Positions 27,028 through 36,100 are shown, counted from the stretch's first letter. The stretch is DNA of 64,000 nt from Arthrobacter sp. S39 (GCF_004320525.1 NZ_SIHX01000002.1:186001-250000); one strand, 5' to 3'. The notes: generated from the sequence alone by a model not told the origin. Program-made: numbers and translations.

Positions 27028-28284
27028 TCAGCGCAGGCTGGCCGCCGGTGCGCCGAGAATGCTGTCCAGCAGGCCGTTGCGGAACTTGCCGGCGGGATCG
27101 TGCTCCCCGGCCAGGGGGCGGAAATCGGCGAACCTCGGGTACAGCGCCTCCCAGTCGTGGCCGGCCGGGGTGAACAGTTTGCCCCAGTGCGGCCGTGCCC
27201 CGAACGGGCGGAGCAGTTCCTCCAGCTCCGGCAGGACGGCCTCCACCTCGGCCTGAAGCGGCTTCCACGTGAAGTGCAGGGCCACGCTCTGCTGGCGGTA
27301 GAACGGGCTGAGCCAGAACTCGTCGGCGGCGCCGGTGCGGATTTCGGAGACGAACAGCAGCGGCGCCAGCTTGCCCGCGAGGCCGCGGACAGCCTGGATG
27401 GCTGCGGGTCCGTGCTCCAGGGGCAGGATGTATTCGCTCTGCAGTTCCTCGCCGTTGCTGGGCGTGAATTCGTGGCGGAAGTGCGGCAGCCGGTCCAGCC
27501 ACGGGCCGGGTTCGTCCAGCTGCGCCGTGCAGTTTTCGCCGGACATTCCGGGCAGCGGGTGGCGGGCTTCCACTGCCGGGGTGGCGCCGAAGAGGTCGGT
27601 CAGGGCAGGGTCCGAATCGAGGGCCTTGAGCCACACCTGGTTGATGTCCTCTCCGGCGTAGTCGGTGAAGAGGCTGACGCTGTAGGCGCTGGATACCAGG
27701 GCAGGGAAGTCAGCCAGGGCCCGTTCCCACGGCAGGTTTTCCAGGACCCGCTGCCGCATCTGGAAGCTGGGCCGGACGGACAGTTCCAGGCCGGTGACGA
27801 TGCCCAGCGCGCCGAGGCCCACCACGCTGCCCAGGAATTCGTCCCCGTCCGCGCGGGACAGGGACACCTGCTCGCCGGAGGCGCGGACCAGGTCAATGCG
27901 TTCGACGGCGCCGGCCAGGGAGGGGTTGTCCACTCCCGAGCCGTGCGTCCCCGTCTGGATGGCTCCGGCCACCGAAATGTGGGGCAGGGACGCGAGGTTG
28001 TGGATGGCGACGCCGGACTTTTCCAGCGTCCGGCACAGTGCTCCGTAGCTGATGCCGCCGCTGACGCGGACGGTCTGCCGCTCCGAATCAAGCTCGATCT
28101 CCTGGGGCAGGGCGTCCAGCAGGATGTGGACGCCGTCGGTATCGCCCACGCGGTTGAACGAGTGCCGCGACCCGAGGGCCTTCACCCGGGAGACGCCGGC
28201 CACCACCTCGGCGAGCCCGGCCACCGAGTCCGGACGATGGACTTCGGCGGAGGAGTATTCGAGGTTTCCTGCCCAGTTCTTCAT
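27028..28284 (-). CDS. Alditol (xylitol) oxidase, AldO-like
   Basis: 418 residues, the same length as Streptomyces AldO. It oxidises xylitol, sorbitol or related polyols at C1 with O2, giving the aldose and H2O2. The FAD-binding PCMH domain carries the covalent-FAD His at 41 (LGSRHSFNRVGD) and SLPHISVAGAIQTGTHGSG. The AldO catalytic set is conserved: Glu314 and Arg316 (SEIRTGAAD) and Lys369 (RPHWGKLFT). GGAAAG lies eight bases before the ATG at 28284; longer in-frame extensions run into the divergent alpha-galactosidase and were rejected. Divergence from a glycosidase gene suggests joint use in sugar or polyol catabolism. Confidence 0.9.
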   Translation of the reverse strand: MKNWAGNLEYSSAEVHRPDSVAGLAEVVAGVSRVKALGSRHSFNRVGDTDGVHILLDALPQEIELDSERQTVRVSGGISYGALCRTLEKSGVAIHNLASLPHISVAGAIQTGTHGSGVDNPSLAGAVERIDLVRASGEQVSLSRADGDEFLGSVVGLGALGIVTGLELSVRPSFQMRQRVLENLPWERALADFPALVSSAYSVSLFTDYAGEDINQVWLKALDSDPALTDLFGATPAVEARHPLPGMSGENCTAQLDEPGPWLDRLPHFRHEFTPSNGEELQSEYILPLEHGPAAIQAVRGLAGKLAPLLFVSEIRTGAADEFWLSPFYRQQSVALHFTWKPLQAEVEAVLPELEELLRPFGARPHWGKLFTPAGHDWEALYPRFADFRPLAGEHDPAGKFRNGLLDSILGAPAASLR

Positions 28285-28316
28285 TGGATCGCTTTCCGGT
28301 GGAGGGTGTGGCTTCC

Positions 28317-28363
28317 ACGCTACTTTGCTCAAGAAAGTTGTCAAGGATTTCGTAAAGTTTCTC
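28317..28363 (-). promoter_or_regulatory. Promoter of the alditol oxidase gene
   Basis: Minus strand: TTGACA (28344-28339), 16-bp spacer, TAGCGT (28322-28317). GAGAAACTTTACGAAATCC (28363-28345) lies just upstream of the -35 and resembles the putative operator before the BNR gene at 12445. Confidence 0.5.
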
Positions 28364-28398
28364 AGAATCCGGCCAGCAGGGGAGTGCTGGTGCTTCAG

Positions 28399-28414
28399 TT
28401 TATATCGTTGTAAA
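28399..28414 (+). promoter_or_regulatory. LacI-type operator before the alpha-galactosidase
   Basis: TTTATATCGTTGTAAA (28399-28414) is a 6/8 dyad centred on CG. It resembles the TTACAACGTTGCAA and TATAACGTTATA sites of the arabinan locus. It ends eight bases before the start codon. Confidence 0.4.
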
Positions 28415-28422
28415 TTGGCCCG

Positions 28423-29709
28423 ATGACACTTGCGCAGACGCCGCCGATGGGCTGGAACAGCTGGGACTGCTACGGCACCACCGTGACGGAGGAGGAGGTG
28501 CTGGCCAACGCCGCTTTTATGGCTGAGCATCTGCTCCCGTATGGCTGGGACACCGTGGTGGTGGATATCCAGTGGTACGAACCGGCGGCGCGGGCCGGCG
28601 GCTACAACGACGGCGCCGTACTGGAGCTGGACCGTTTCGGCAGGCAGCTTCCCGCCGTCAACCGCTTCCCCTCCGCGGCGGACGGCAGGGGATTCGGGCC
28701 CCTCGCCGAGCGGATCCACGGCATGCGCCTGAAATTCGGGCTTCACATCATGCGCGGCATTCCCCGCCAGGCCGTCCGGGACAGGCTGCCCGTTGAAGGC
28801 GCCGACGCCACGGCTGACCAGGTCGCCGACACGTCCTCCACGTGCGAGTGGAACACCGATAACTTCGGCCTCAACCACGGCCACCCCGGCGCGCAGGCCT
28901 ACTACGACTCCCAGCTGCGGCTGTTCGCGGAGTGGGGCGTGGACTTCGTCAAGGCCGACGACATGCTGGGGCCGTACTTCGCTGCGGAGATTGCCTCCTA
29001 CCAGCGGGCCATTTCGCGCTCCGGCCGGGACATGGTGCTCAGCCTGTCGCCGGGCCGTGCTCTCTCCTTGGCCCACCTGGAACACCTCCGCGGCAACGCC
29101 CAGATGTGGCGCGTCTCCGATGATCTCTGGGATGTCTGGGACGACGTTGAGGCCCAGTTCGCGCGGATGGCCCGCTGGGCGCCGCACCAGCGTGAGGGCG
29201 CGTGGGCGGATGCCGACATGCTCCCGGTGGGGCGGATCGCGCTGCGGGCCGAGCGCGGCGGTGAGCGGCTCAGCCGCCTGACCCTGGACGAGCAGCGGAC
29301 CATGCTGACGCTCTGGTGCGTCTCGCGGTCGCCGCTGATGCTCGGCTGCGACCTGCCGTCGTCGCCGCCCGAGACGCTGGCACTCCTGACCAACACCGAC
29401 CTCCTGGATGTGCTCAACGCGAGCCGCAACAACCGTGAACTGCTCCGCGACGGCGGCCTGGTGCTGTGGGCGGCGGAGAGCACGACGTCGGAGGACCGCT
29501 TCGTCGCGGCCTTCAACACCGGGGAAGCGGACCTGGTCCGGACGGTTCCGTTGGGCGATTTGGGTGTGGATGCTGGTGTCCTACGGGGCGAAGCCCGGGA
29601 GGCATGGAGCGGGGAGCACGCCGCGCTCGGGCTCAGGGATGGATTGCCCGCCCTCGAAGTGAAGCTGCCCGCGCACGGTGCGAAGCTCTATCGCTTCCCC
29701 GCCCACTAA
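28423..29709 (+). CDS. GH27 alpha-galactosidase-family protein
   Basis: 428 residues without a signal peptide, so cytoplasmic. GH27 hydrolases release terminal alpha-galactose (or beta-L-arabinopyranose). The N-terminal TPPMGWNSWDCYG, the nucleophile in DFVKADDMLG (Asp179) and the acid/base in MWRVSDDLWD (Asp233/234) are present; the C-terminal 80 residues form the usual beta-sandwich. There is no Shine-Dalgarno sequence before the ATG at 28423. The leader is short if TATATC at 28401-28406 is the -10, so translation may be nearly leaderless. A LacI-type operator overlaps the leader. Confidence 0.9.
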   Translation: MTLAQTPPMGWNSWDCYGTTVTEEEVLANAAFMAEHLLPYGWDTVVVDIQWYEPAARAGGYNDGAVLELDRFGRQLPAVNRFPSAADGRGFGPLAERIHGMRLKFGLHIMRGIPRQAVRDRLPVEGADATADQVADTSSTCEWNTDNFGLNHGHPGAQAYYDSQLRLFAEWGVDFVKADDMLGPYFAAEIASYQRAISRSGRDMVLSLSPGRALSLAHLEHLRGNAQMWRVSDDLWDVWDDVEAQFARMARWAPHQREGAWADADMLPVGRIALRAERGGERLSRLTLDEQRTMLTLWCVSRSPLMLGCDLPSSPPETLALLTNTDLLDVLNASRNNRELLRDGGLVLWAAESTTSEDRFVAAFNTGEADLVRTVPLGDLGVDAGVLRGEAREAWSGEHAALGLRDGLPALEVKLPAHGAKLYRFPAH

Positions 29710-29710
29710 G

Positions 29711-29786
29711 CGCGAACGTACATTTGAGCACCCGCGCCGGACCGCGAACGTACACTTCCGGCCCGGGCCCCAAGTGTACGTTCGCG
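29711..29786. repeat. Direct and inverted copies of an intergenic repeat
   Basis: CGCGAACGTACACTT (29743-29757) and AAGTGTACGTTCGCG (29772-29786) form a perfect 15-bp inverted repeat with a 14-nt GC-rich loop. A direct copy, CGCGAACGTACATTT (29711-29725), stands just after the alpha-galactosidase stop. It lies between convergent genes and probably acts as a terminator or belongs to a dispersed repeat family. Confidence 0.6.
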
Positions 29787-29809
29787 CATAAACCGATGAA
29801 CTCGCCGGT

Positions 29810-30676
29810 TCAGCCATCCTGCCAGTGCGGCGGGGCGGACAGGCCAGGCGGCACGAGGGTTGTGCTGCTGCCCCGGGCCGAGTTGAGCTGCGGCTGGGTG
29901 ACGAACAGTGCAGCGGCGAGGTCGGCGCCTTCGAGCCTTGCGTCCCGGAGATCCGCACCCAGCAGGTCCGCGCCCGCAAGGTCGCTGCCGCGCAGGTCGG
30001 CAGCAATCAGGCAGGCGCCCCGCAGGTCCGCCCCGCACAGTTTCCGGGCGCGCAGGTTGGCGCCCGCCAGGTCGGAGCCGGGGTGGAGCGCGGCATCCAG
30101 CTGGTCGGTTCCAGCAGCAAAGTAGCCCGCGCGCACTTCCTCGCTGACCGCCACCAGCATGGTCCTGACCGCCGAGTGGAGGCTCTCGAGGTCGCAGGCC
30201 AGCAGCCCCGGCAGGGGACCGCGGGTAAGGTCCCCGATAACCGTCCGGAGGTCCTTCGCTTCCCGGGCGGCGTCGGCGTCGAACGTCTTTTCCTGTGCCT
30301 CAGCCAGGTGCCAGAGCATCTCGTGCAGCTGCCGCGTGACCTTGAACGCGGCGAACATGTCCTGCCGGGAGTCCGGGGCGTCGCGCCAGCTGATGCCGGA
30401 GAACAGCTGCTGGGACACGGCCTGGCCGGCCCCGAAGCAGTCGAAAACCGTGCAGCCGCGGAATCCGCGGGGCCGCAGCCGGTCATGGATGGTGCAGGAA
30501 AAGTCCTGGTCCAGGTTCGGGCAGGGGGTGGCGGCGGGCTTGTCGATGGCAAAATCCGCGGACCGGGCAAAGCCGAAGGCGGTACAGCACAGCGCGAAGC
30601 AGTTGCTGCAGTCCGGGCGAAGGCTGTCCCGTCCGGGGCCAGGTGTGGTGCCTGAATGGTTTTGTGTCGTGTACAT
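29810..30676 (-). CDS. Cys-rich domain plus pentapeptide repeats
   Basis: 288 residues. The N-terminal 85 residues contain nine Cys, including CSNCFALCCTAFGF and FRGCTVFDCFG, which resembles metal- or Fe-S-binding YkgJ-type CxxC clusters. A helical middle part follows. About ten pentapeptide repeats (A-D/N-L-R-G type: GANLRARKLCGADLRGACLI and on) form a right-handed beta-helix from about residue 210 to 265. The ATG at 30676 has GGGAG six bases upstream. Function is unknown. Confidence 0.8.
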   Translation of the reverse strand: MYTTQNHSGTTPGPGRDSLRPDCSNCFALCCTAFGFARSADFAIDKPAATPCPNLDQDFSCTIHDRLRPRGFRGCTVFDCFGAGQAVSQQLFSGISWRDAPDSRQDMFAAFKVTRQLHEMLWHLAEAQEKTFDADAAREAKDLRTVIGDLTRGPLPGLLACDLESLHSAVRTMLVAVSEEVRAGYFAAGTDQLDAALHPGSDLAGANLRARKLCGADLRGACLIAADLRGSDLAGADLLGADLRDARLEGADLAAALFVTQPQLNSARGSSTTLVPPGLSAPPHWQDG

Positions 30677-30868
30677 GGGTTCTCCCGAGGGTGGTTCCGG
30701 TGTGTGCGGGGAGAGGGGGAACTCGTGGCGAGTTCCCCTTGTGGGCACGCGGAATCAGCGCTCCTGGACGGGATGGCCGGCGGAGCTGTGGGAGGCTGCG
30801 GGAACTCTGGGTCACAGAGACATATGAAGAATCACTGCGGTCCAGAATACTCGCGGGATGGCCTGCTG

Positions 30869-32167
30869 TCAGGCGGCTTTGACCAGGGGGAGTTCGTCCC
30901 AGTGGGTGGTGTAACGCGGGGAGCGCATGCCGCGCTTCATGCTCCAGTCCGGTCCGCCGCGGATGCCTGCGTGGCCCAGCCCGATGGAGCCGCGGCCGTA
31001 GCGGCGGGCGATGTCTTCAAGGAGGGGGCCGATGTTGCGTTCCTCGTGCGGGTTTTCGAAGATTTCCAGGGGTTTTTGGTTTCCGGTGGGCCGCAGGTCC
31101 GTGACCATGATCCCGGCGCGGGCGTAGTTCACGCCTTCGTGGATGGCGGGCAGCAGGGCGTGGGCGGCCTTGGTCAGGATCACCGGGTCTGCGGTGGGCA
31201 TGGGGAGCGGGACGCAGACGGAGGGGTAGGAGGTGTCCTTGGGGTTGTAGTGCGAGGTGCCGGCGAAGGCTGTGAGGACCTTGGCCTGGAGGTGGTGTTT
31301 GGCGAGTCGGGCGCTGGCCTGCTGGCCGTAGACGCTCAGGACCTGGCGGAGTTCGGCGGTGGTGGTGATGGGGGTGGAGAACGAGCGGGAGAAGATCAGC
31401 TGGTCCCGGCCCACGCGCTCCTCTTCCATGGGAATGCAGGGGGTGCCCTGCAGTTCCAGGACGGTCCTCATCAGCACCACGGAGAATTTGTCGCGGATCC
31501 GGACGGGGTCCGCCCGGCTGAGGTCAAGGATGGAATGGATGCCGATCGCGTTCAGGCGTTTGGTCAGGCGCGTGGCCACTCCCCAGAGTTCGACGACGGA
31601 GAGGCCCGCCATGAGTACCTCCCGCCGGGCCGGGGGCACCGAATCCCAGCGGCAGACGCCGTCGAACGCGGGGTTGTGCTTGGCCCATTTGTTGGCGAGC
31701 TTGGCCAGTGTCTTGGTCCGGGCGATGCCAACGCAGACGGGGACCCCCACGTTCCGGGCGGCGGCGGCTTTTATGTCCCGGCCCAGCTGGAGCAGTGCCT
31801 CGGGGGAGCCTTTGACGCCCAGGAAGGCCTCGTCGATGCTGTAGACCTCCAGCCAGGCGGAGTACCGGCCCAGGAGTTCCATCACGCGGGCGCTGATGTC
31901 GCCGTACAGCTCGTAGTTGCTGGACCTGGCAATCAGCCCCCACTCTTTCGCCCGTGGCGCGATCTTGAACCACGGCTCCCCGACCCCGATGCCCAGGGCC
32001 TTGGCTTCCGGGGAGCGGGTGACGGCACAGCCGTCGTTGTTGGACAGCACTACCAGCGGTTTGCCCTCGAGGGACGGGTCAAACGCGCGTTCCGCGCTGG
32101 CGTAGAAGCAGTTCACGTCCACCAGGGCGATCTCCTGCATTTGACGCATCAGTGCTGGTTTAGACAT
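30869..32167 (-). CDS. umuC: Y-family DNA polymerase, UmuC subunit
   Basis: 432 residues. It is the catalytic subunit of translesion DNA polymerase V. The palm carries metal ligands Asp17 ([17 protein letters not shown]) and Asp112/Glu113 ([10 protein letters not shown]); the thumb HhH region, little finger and the C-terminal UmuC-type domain ([20 protein letters not shown]) are present. ATG at 32167 is the first good start, although its ribosome binding site is weak. umuD is on the same strand 570 bp upstream, but a GNAT gene on the opposite strand lies between them. Confidence 0.92.
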   Translation of the reverse strand: MSKPALMRQMQEIALVDVNCFYASAERAFDPSLEGKPLVVLSNNDGCAVTRSPEAKALGIGVGEPWFKIAPRAKEWGLIARSSNYELYGDISARVMELLGRYSAWLEVYSIDEAFLGVKGSPEALLQLGRDIKAAAARNVGVPVCVGIARTKTLAKLANKWAKHNPAFDGVCRWDSVPPARREVLMAGLSVVELWGVATRLTKRLNAIGIHSILDLSRADPVRIRDKFSVVLMRTVLELQGTPCIPMEEERVGRDQLIFSRSFSTPITTTAELRQVLSVYGQQASARLAKHHLQAKVLTAFAGTSHYNPKDTSYPSVCVPLPMPTADPVILTKAAHALLPAIHEGVNYARAGIMVTDLRPTGNQKPLEIFENPHEERNIGPLLEDIARRYGRGSIGLGHAGIRGGPDWSMKRGMRSPRYTTHWDELPLVKAA

Positions 32168-32201
32168 GGGGCCGGCCGCCGCTCTCGGTAGAGTTTCGGC
32201 T

Positions 32202-32699
32202 ATGGACACCGAGGTGAAAGTTCGCCAGGCGCGCGTCGAGGACGCTCCCGGGATGGCACGCATGCATGTGCGGTCGTGGCGTGAGACGTACCGCGGTGTG
32301 ATGTCGGACAGCGTCCTCGACGACCCGGAGCTGCCCGCCTACCGGGAACGGTTTTGGACGGCCGCGCTCAGCGACGAGCGCTACCGGGCGAACCGCGTCG
32401 CGGTGGCCGAGCGCGGCGGCGAAGTGGTCGGGATTGCGATGGCGGGGCCCCCGCAGGACTCCGGGGTGCAGTGGGGGACGCACCTGTATGTGCTGTACGT
32501 CCTCGCGGCCGAGCATGGGACCGGCGCCGGGGCTGCCCTCCTCGATGCCGTCATCGGCCCGAACGAAGCTGCCGCACTCTGGGTGGCCGATCCGAATCCC
32601 CGGGCGCAGGCGTTCTATCGCAAGCACGGGTTTGTGGCGGACGGGACCGTGATGGTGGACGACGGCGTGCGCGAGATCCGCATGGTGCGGCTCCTCTGA
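32202..32699 (+). CDS. GNAT-family N-acetyltransferase between umuD and umuC
   Basis: 165 residues. The N-terminal [29 protein letters not shown], the acetyl-CoA loop ([18 protein letters not shown], a degenerate Q/R-x-x-G-x-G/A) and the C-terminal [17 protein letters not shown] are typical. ATG at 32202 is chosen. It is antisense to both flanking umu genes and has only 34 bp to the umuC start. The substrate is unknown. Confidence 0.88.
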   Translation: MDTEVKVRQARVEDAPGMARMHVRSWRETYRGVMSDSVLDDPELPAYRERFWTAALSDERYRANRVAVAERGGEVVGIAMAGPPQDSGVQWGTHLYVLYVLAAEHGTGAGAALLDAVIGPNEAAALWVADPNPRAQAFYRKHGFVADGTVMVDDGVREIRMVRLL

Positions 32700-32733
32700 A
32701 CGCGCCCTCGGACCCCCGCTGAAATTCCGCGTC

Positions 32734-33165
32734 CTAGACATGGTGCAGGCACCTTGTGGCGACGCCCCAGATGGTCAGCTCGCTGAGGCTTGGCACGCGG
32801 ATGTCCGGGTAGCGGGGGTTCTCTGCCTGCAACACCACGCCCGTGGCGGTGATGCGGAGCCGCTTGACGGTCAGTTCGCCGTCCAGGACAGCGATGACCA
32901 CGGAGCCGTCCTTGGGTTCCAGCGCCCGGTTGACGATGAGTTCGTCGCCGTCGCTGATCCCTGCCCGTTCCATCGAGTCGCCGGTCACGCGGACAACGAA
33001 GGTGCTGGTGATGTCCTTGATGAGGTGTTCGTTCAGGTCGATCCGGCCGTCGAAGTAGTCCTGGGCAGGCGATGGGTAGCCCGCGGCGACCGCCACCGGG
33101 GCTATCAGCACCAGCCGCAAGGAGAGGCCCGCATCTATCACACGGGGACCGACAACAACGCCCAC
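32734..33165 (-). CDS. umuD: UmuD, autoproteolytic subunit of DNA polymerase V
   Basis: 143 residues of the LexA/UmuD S24 family. The cleavage site Ala28-Gly29 (VAVAAGYPSPAQDYFDG), catalytic Ser64 (VTGDSMERAGI) and Lys101 (LTVKRLRI) are in the right places. RecA filaments should trigger self-cleavage to UmuD'. A GTG at 33165 after AAAGGTG starts it. A LexA box lies 14 bp upstream. Confidence 0.92.
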   Translation of the reverse strand: MGVVVGPRVIDAGLSLRLVLIAPVAVAAGYPSPAQDYFDGRIDLNEHLIKDITSTFVVRVTGDSMERAGISDGDELIVNRALEPKDGSVVIAVLDGELTVKRLRITATGVVLQAENPRYPDIRVPSLSELTIWGVATRCLHHV

Positions 33166-33178
33166 AACACACCTTTAT

Positions 33179-33194
33179 TCGAATATATGTTCGA
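33179..33194 (-). promoter_or_regulatory. LexA (SOS) box before umuD
   Basis: TCGAATATATGTTCGA (33179-33194) matches the actinobacterial SOS consensus TCGAAC-N4-GTTCGA with one mismatch. On the minus strand it covers a -10-like TATATT, so LexA binding would block umuD transcription. Confidence 0.8.
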
Positions 33195-33360
33195 TACATT
33201 GAGTGTACAGGCCGGGGGAGACAGTGGCGTGGCTGGATCGCAACTCCCACGAGAATTGGCCGCGGACCACAGGTCGGTGCGTGAACCATGATGGGAGCAC
33301 TGCCCGGGTGTTAGGGCTGACTTCGGAGCGCCCCTCCTCGGGAGAAGCCGGGACTGTTGG

Positions 33361-33741
33361 TCAGGGGAGCGGAGTGGGGAGAAGCCAGTTCAGGGCCTCA
33401 TCGCGGGAGGTGAAAAAGCGCGTTGGGCACGGCAGGGTCTGGCGTGCGATGGTGAAATTGGCAATGACCCGGTCAACCGGACTTGAGCCAAGCAAGGCAA
33501 TACGCGAAGCGGCGCAGGGGATCTGGAAAGCGGACTTGGCCTGACGGGTCACGGCTTTTGTGGTCCCCATGTCGACCAACATCGGATATTCGGAACCGCC
33601 GGCAATTTCATTGAGCGTTGCCATGGCCCCGTGCACGTCATCACCGTCCAGAACGATCCCGGGTTTCCATTTGAGATGGATTATTCCGTCGACACTGAGT
33701 TCGATTGTGCCCTTGCCGCCATCAACAGTGATTGGTTCCAT
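33361..33741 (-). CDS. STAS/SpoIIAA-like domain protein, DUF7793-type
   Basis: 126 residues. The alternation of beta strands and helices (GTIELSVDGIIHLKW, VLDGDDVHGAMATLNEIAGG, YPMLVDMGTTKAVTRQAK) resembles STAS/SEC14-like single-domain proteins found in Arthrobacter relatives. GGGGAG lies five bases before the ATG. The usual phosphorylatable Ser of anti-sigma antagonists is not obvious. It stands alone; function unknown. Confidence 0.7.
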   Translation of the reverse strand: MEPITVDGGKGTIELSVDGIIHLKWKPGIVLDGDDVHGAMATLNEIAGGSEYPMLVDMGTTKAVTRQAKSAFQIPCAASRIALLGSSPVDRVIANFTIARQTLPCPTRFFTSRDEALNWLLPTPLP

Positions 33742-33956
33742 TTCTGCTCCCCAGCATTTTCTCTAAGCCCAGCTTTACTGTCAGCGTAGATCGGGATGAC
33801 CAGTAGAGAATCCTTTAACGAGGGGTTTCATGCACAATTCATTCGCCAATTACTGGGCCGGTGCCAGGGTCAATGATCATTTCATCCCTTCATCTCCTAT
33901 GAATGCGGGTACGCACCCTATATGCTCCGGTCAGCATCCACTTATGAGGGAGCGCA

Positions 33957-34490
33957 ATGAAACGGGTTAAGTTGTGGCAATTCATAGTTCCGTGCCTGCT
34001 TATCACCATGCTGCTGACATCATGCGGCGACAACGTGACCGGCGGACCGGGAACTGCGGAACCCACGCCGAACCCCACCAGCTCAACCACTGGTTATGTC
34101 AGCAGCCGCGTCACAGGCGGTGGCCCTTTCGCGTGCGTTGACTGGGTCCGGTTCGCGACCCCTCAGGACCAATACGACAACGCCGGCGTGGTGCTCATCG
34201 GAAGGTCTGTAGGCCCGGCCGGCGAAACCAGCATTTACGGTTCCAAAGCCACCACCCACGTTGTAGAAGTCGAGCAGGTCTTCAAGGGGAATCCCGGAGG
34301 GGGGAACCTGCGCATCTCCTCCATGCCCCCGACCTGCACGGGAGGCGAAACGTATCCGGACGGCGATCCGCTTGATACAGCTGAAAGAGTCATTATCTTT
34401 GCGACCAAGCAGGGCGGCGAGTGGTTCACCCATACCCCTGCGCAAGGGGTCCTTCCTTTCCCGCACGGCGCAGAGATTCCCTTTCACTAG
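33957..34490 (+). CDS. Uncharacterised lipoprotein
   Basis: 177 residues. The signal peptide ends in LTSC (MKRVKLWQFIVPCLLITMLLTSC), followed by a Thr/Pro/Ser-rich linker of 25 residues and a small beta-rich domain with two Cys (PFACVDWVRF, MPPTCTGG). No family is recognised. The 215 bp before it are relatively AT-rich. Confidence 0.65.
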   Translation: MKRVKLWQFIVPCLLITMLLTSCGDNVTGGPGTAEPTPNPTSSTTGYVSSRVTGGGPFACVDWVRFATPQDQYDNAGVVLIGRSVGPAGETSIYGSKATTHVVEVEQVFKGNPGGGNLRISSMPPTCTGGETYPDGDPLDTAERVIIFATKQGGEWFTHTPAQGVLPFPHGAEIPFH

Positions 34491-34545
34491 TGGGAGCCGA
34501 CCCCAACCTTGAGCGGGCAGCATCCTTTGAATTGGGGGACCAAGT

Positions 34546-35043
34546 ATGGTCAGCATTATGCGTGAACTTGGGGCTGAGGGAACTACGGCGGGGAAGGGTT
34601 CCGACTTCGTGGCGGCACTCTCGGTTTTTTCGGCGCTATGGATGGTCGGCTGCGCTCCTGAACCGCCAGCGCCGGATCTGAACCTTCGGGAGTCTTTCGC
34701 TCGAAGCGTCGTGGCCGCGGCCACCTCAGGCTCCGTGGAGCAGGTCGAGAGGCTCGCACCGGACGACTTCGTCAATGTCCGTTCTGAGGCCCAGAGGCTG
34801 GTCGACTCCATGAACGCCTGGGACCCGGCCTCCGTGGATGTCAGGATCAGCAACGATTTCCCCGAAGTCGCGCATGTCCAGGCGCTAGTGCCTGGCGGGA
34901 CGGCACACGTTGGATACGTGATCTCGTGGAGCCGCGAACGCTGGGCACTTTTAATCGGGACCGCGAGCCACCCGGTGACCGGCGGGGCAAAACCCGGCAT
35001 CGCCGGAGACGAATCTCATCTGAAGTCGAAAATTCCGAAATGA
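34546..35043 (+). CDS. Uncharacterised small lipoprotein
   Basis: 165 residues. A hydrophobic stretch near residues 20-36 ends in a lipobox-like MVGC, but the N-terminal 20 residues are long and Gly-rich for a signal peptide, so the true start could be internal (VAALSVFSALWMVGC). The mature part begins with a Pro-rich linker and contains a DUF4878-like alpha/beta segment (ESFARSVVAAATSGSVEQVERL). GGGGGA lies before the ATG. No function is known. Confidence 0.55.
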   Translation: MVSIMRELGAEGTTAGKGSDFVAALSVFSALWMVGCAPEPPAPDLNLRESFARSVVAAATSGSVEQVERLAPDDFVNVRSEAQRLVDSMNAWDPASVDVRISNDFPEVAHVQALVPGGTAHVGYVISWSRERWALLIGTASHPVTGGAKPGIAGDESHLKSKIPK

Positions 35044-35153
35044 TCGGTGTTCCTTGGGGAGCCCCGCATGGACAAACTCGAGTGCACGAGAGGGGTCCTC
35101 AGCCGGCTATTCCCCGCGGGGTTCGCGTCGGCGCCATGGATTAGGGTGTCGGT

Positions 35154-35945
35154 ATGGAGTGCCGGATCAACGAAGTTGTGGTCCATTACGTCGAGCATGG
35201 CGTCGGCGTGCCGCTCGTTGCGTTACACGGCGCCGGTGTTGATCATCGCGAGATCGAGGCGGCGCTTGAGGCCATCGTTCCCGACACGGGATACCGGCGG
35301 ATCTATCCGGATCTGCCGGGGATGGGCCTGTCGACGACCGGCGGCCTGACCTGCAACGACGACGTGGTGATGCTGCTCGGCGATTTCATCGATCGCCTGG
35401 GCGCGGGACCTGTGATGCTGCTCGGGCACTCGTACGGTGCCTACCTGGCTCGTGGAGTGGCTGCTCGGCGACCGGACACAGTACTCGGACTGGCGTTGTT
35501 GTGCCCTGTCGCCGAGCGGTCGGGCAGCGTGCCGGGCCACGACGTGGTTCGCGAGGACGCCGATGCGTACGACGAACTCGAACCCGCACAGCGGGCGGGG
35601 TTCGAGGAGTACTTTGTCTTGCGAACACGGGCCACGGCTCGCCGTTATCGAGACCGCGTTGCGCCGGGTACGGCGCTTGTGGATGAGGCTGGCTTAGGGC
35701 GCATCTTCGCCGGGTGGACGGTCGACGTCGGGTCGACCTCGTTCTCTGCGCCGACCTTGGTCGTCGCGGGACGACGCGATGCGGTCGTCGGGTATGCCGA
35801 CGCGGCCGAATTGCTCGAGCGGTACCCGCACGCCACCCTGGCCGTCGTCGAGGACGCCGGCCATGCGCTCATGCACGAGCGGCCCGAACTGCTCGCCGCG
35901 TTGTTCGGCGACTGGCTCGATCGAGCTCGACCCAAAGACGACTGA
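35154..35945 (+). CDS. Alpha/beta-fold hydrolase
   Basis: 263 residues. The catalytic triad can be placed: nucleophile Ser93 (LLGHSYGAYLA), Asp in VVAGRRDAVVG and His in DAGHALMHERP. LVALHGAGVDHRE is the oxyanion-hole HG segment. There is no signal peptide. The substrate cannot be predicted; haloalkane dehalogenase/epoxide hydrolase-type cores look alike. It is a single gene. Confidence 0.85.
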   Translation: MECRINEVVVHYVEHGVGVPLVALHGAGVDHREIEAALEAIVPDTGYRRIYPDLPGMGLSTTGGLTCNDDVVMLLGDFIDRLGAGPVMLLGHSYGAYLARGVAARRPDTVLGLALLCPVAERSGSVPGHDVVREDADAYDELEPAQRAGFEEYFVLRTRATARRYRDRVAPGTALVDEAGLGRIFAGWTVDVGSTSFSAPTLVVAGRRDAVVGYADAAELLERYPHATLAVVEDAGHALMHERPELLAALFGDWLDRARPKDD

Positions 35946-36100
35946 CCGGCCTTGGTGTGCAGTTCATCGGGGGGACTGACAGGGGGAACGCTCTCCGGTC
36001 ACGAACTTGCGGGCACGATGGCAGTCATTGCCGACAACCTCGTTGACCGATTGGGACCGGTGGGGCAGGCTGTGATGACATCAACGGAGAGGGGACCCTG

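Noticed and set aside
27028..29187. 719-codon version of the alditol oxidase
   Set aside because: The extra 300 codons lie across the divergent promoter and the alpha-galactosidase gene; the AldO-length start at 28284 has a binding site.
35946..36100. Coding-looking stretch before the lipoprotein at 36101 (frame ending in a stop at about 36103)
   Set aside because: Reads HELAGTMAVIADNLVDRL in one frame but has no start and no recognised family; could be a gene tail, but the evidence is too weak to list.
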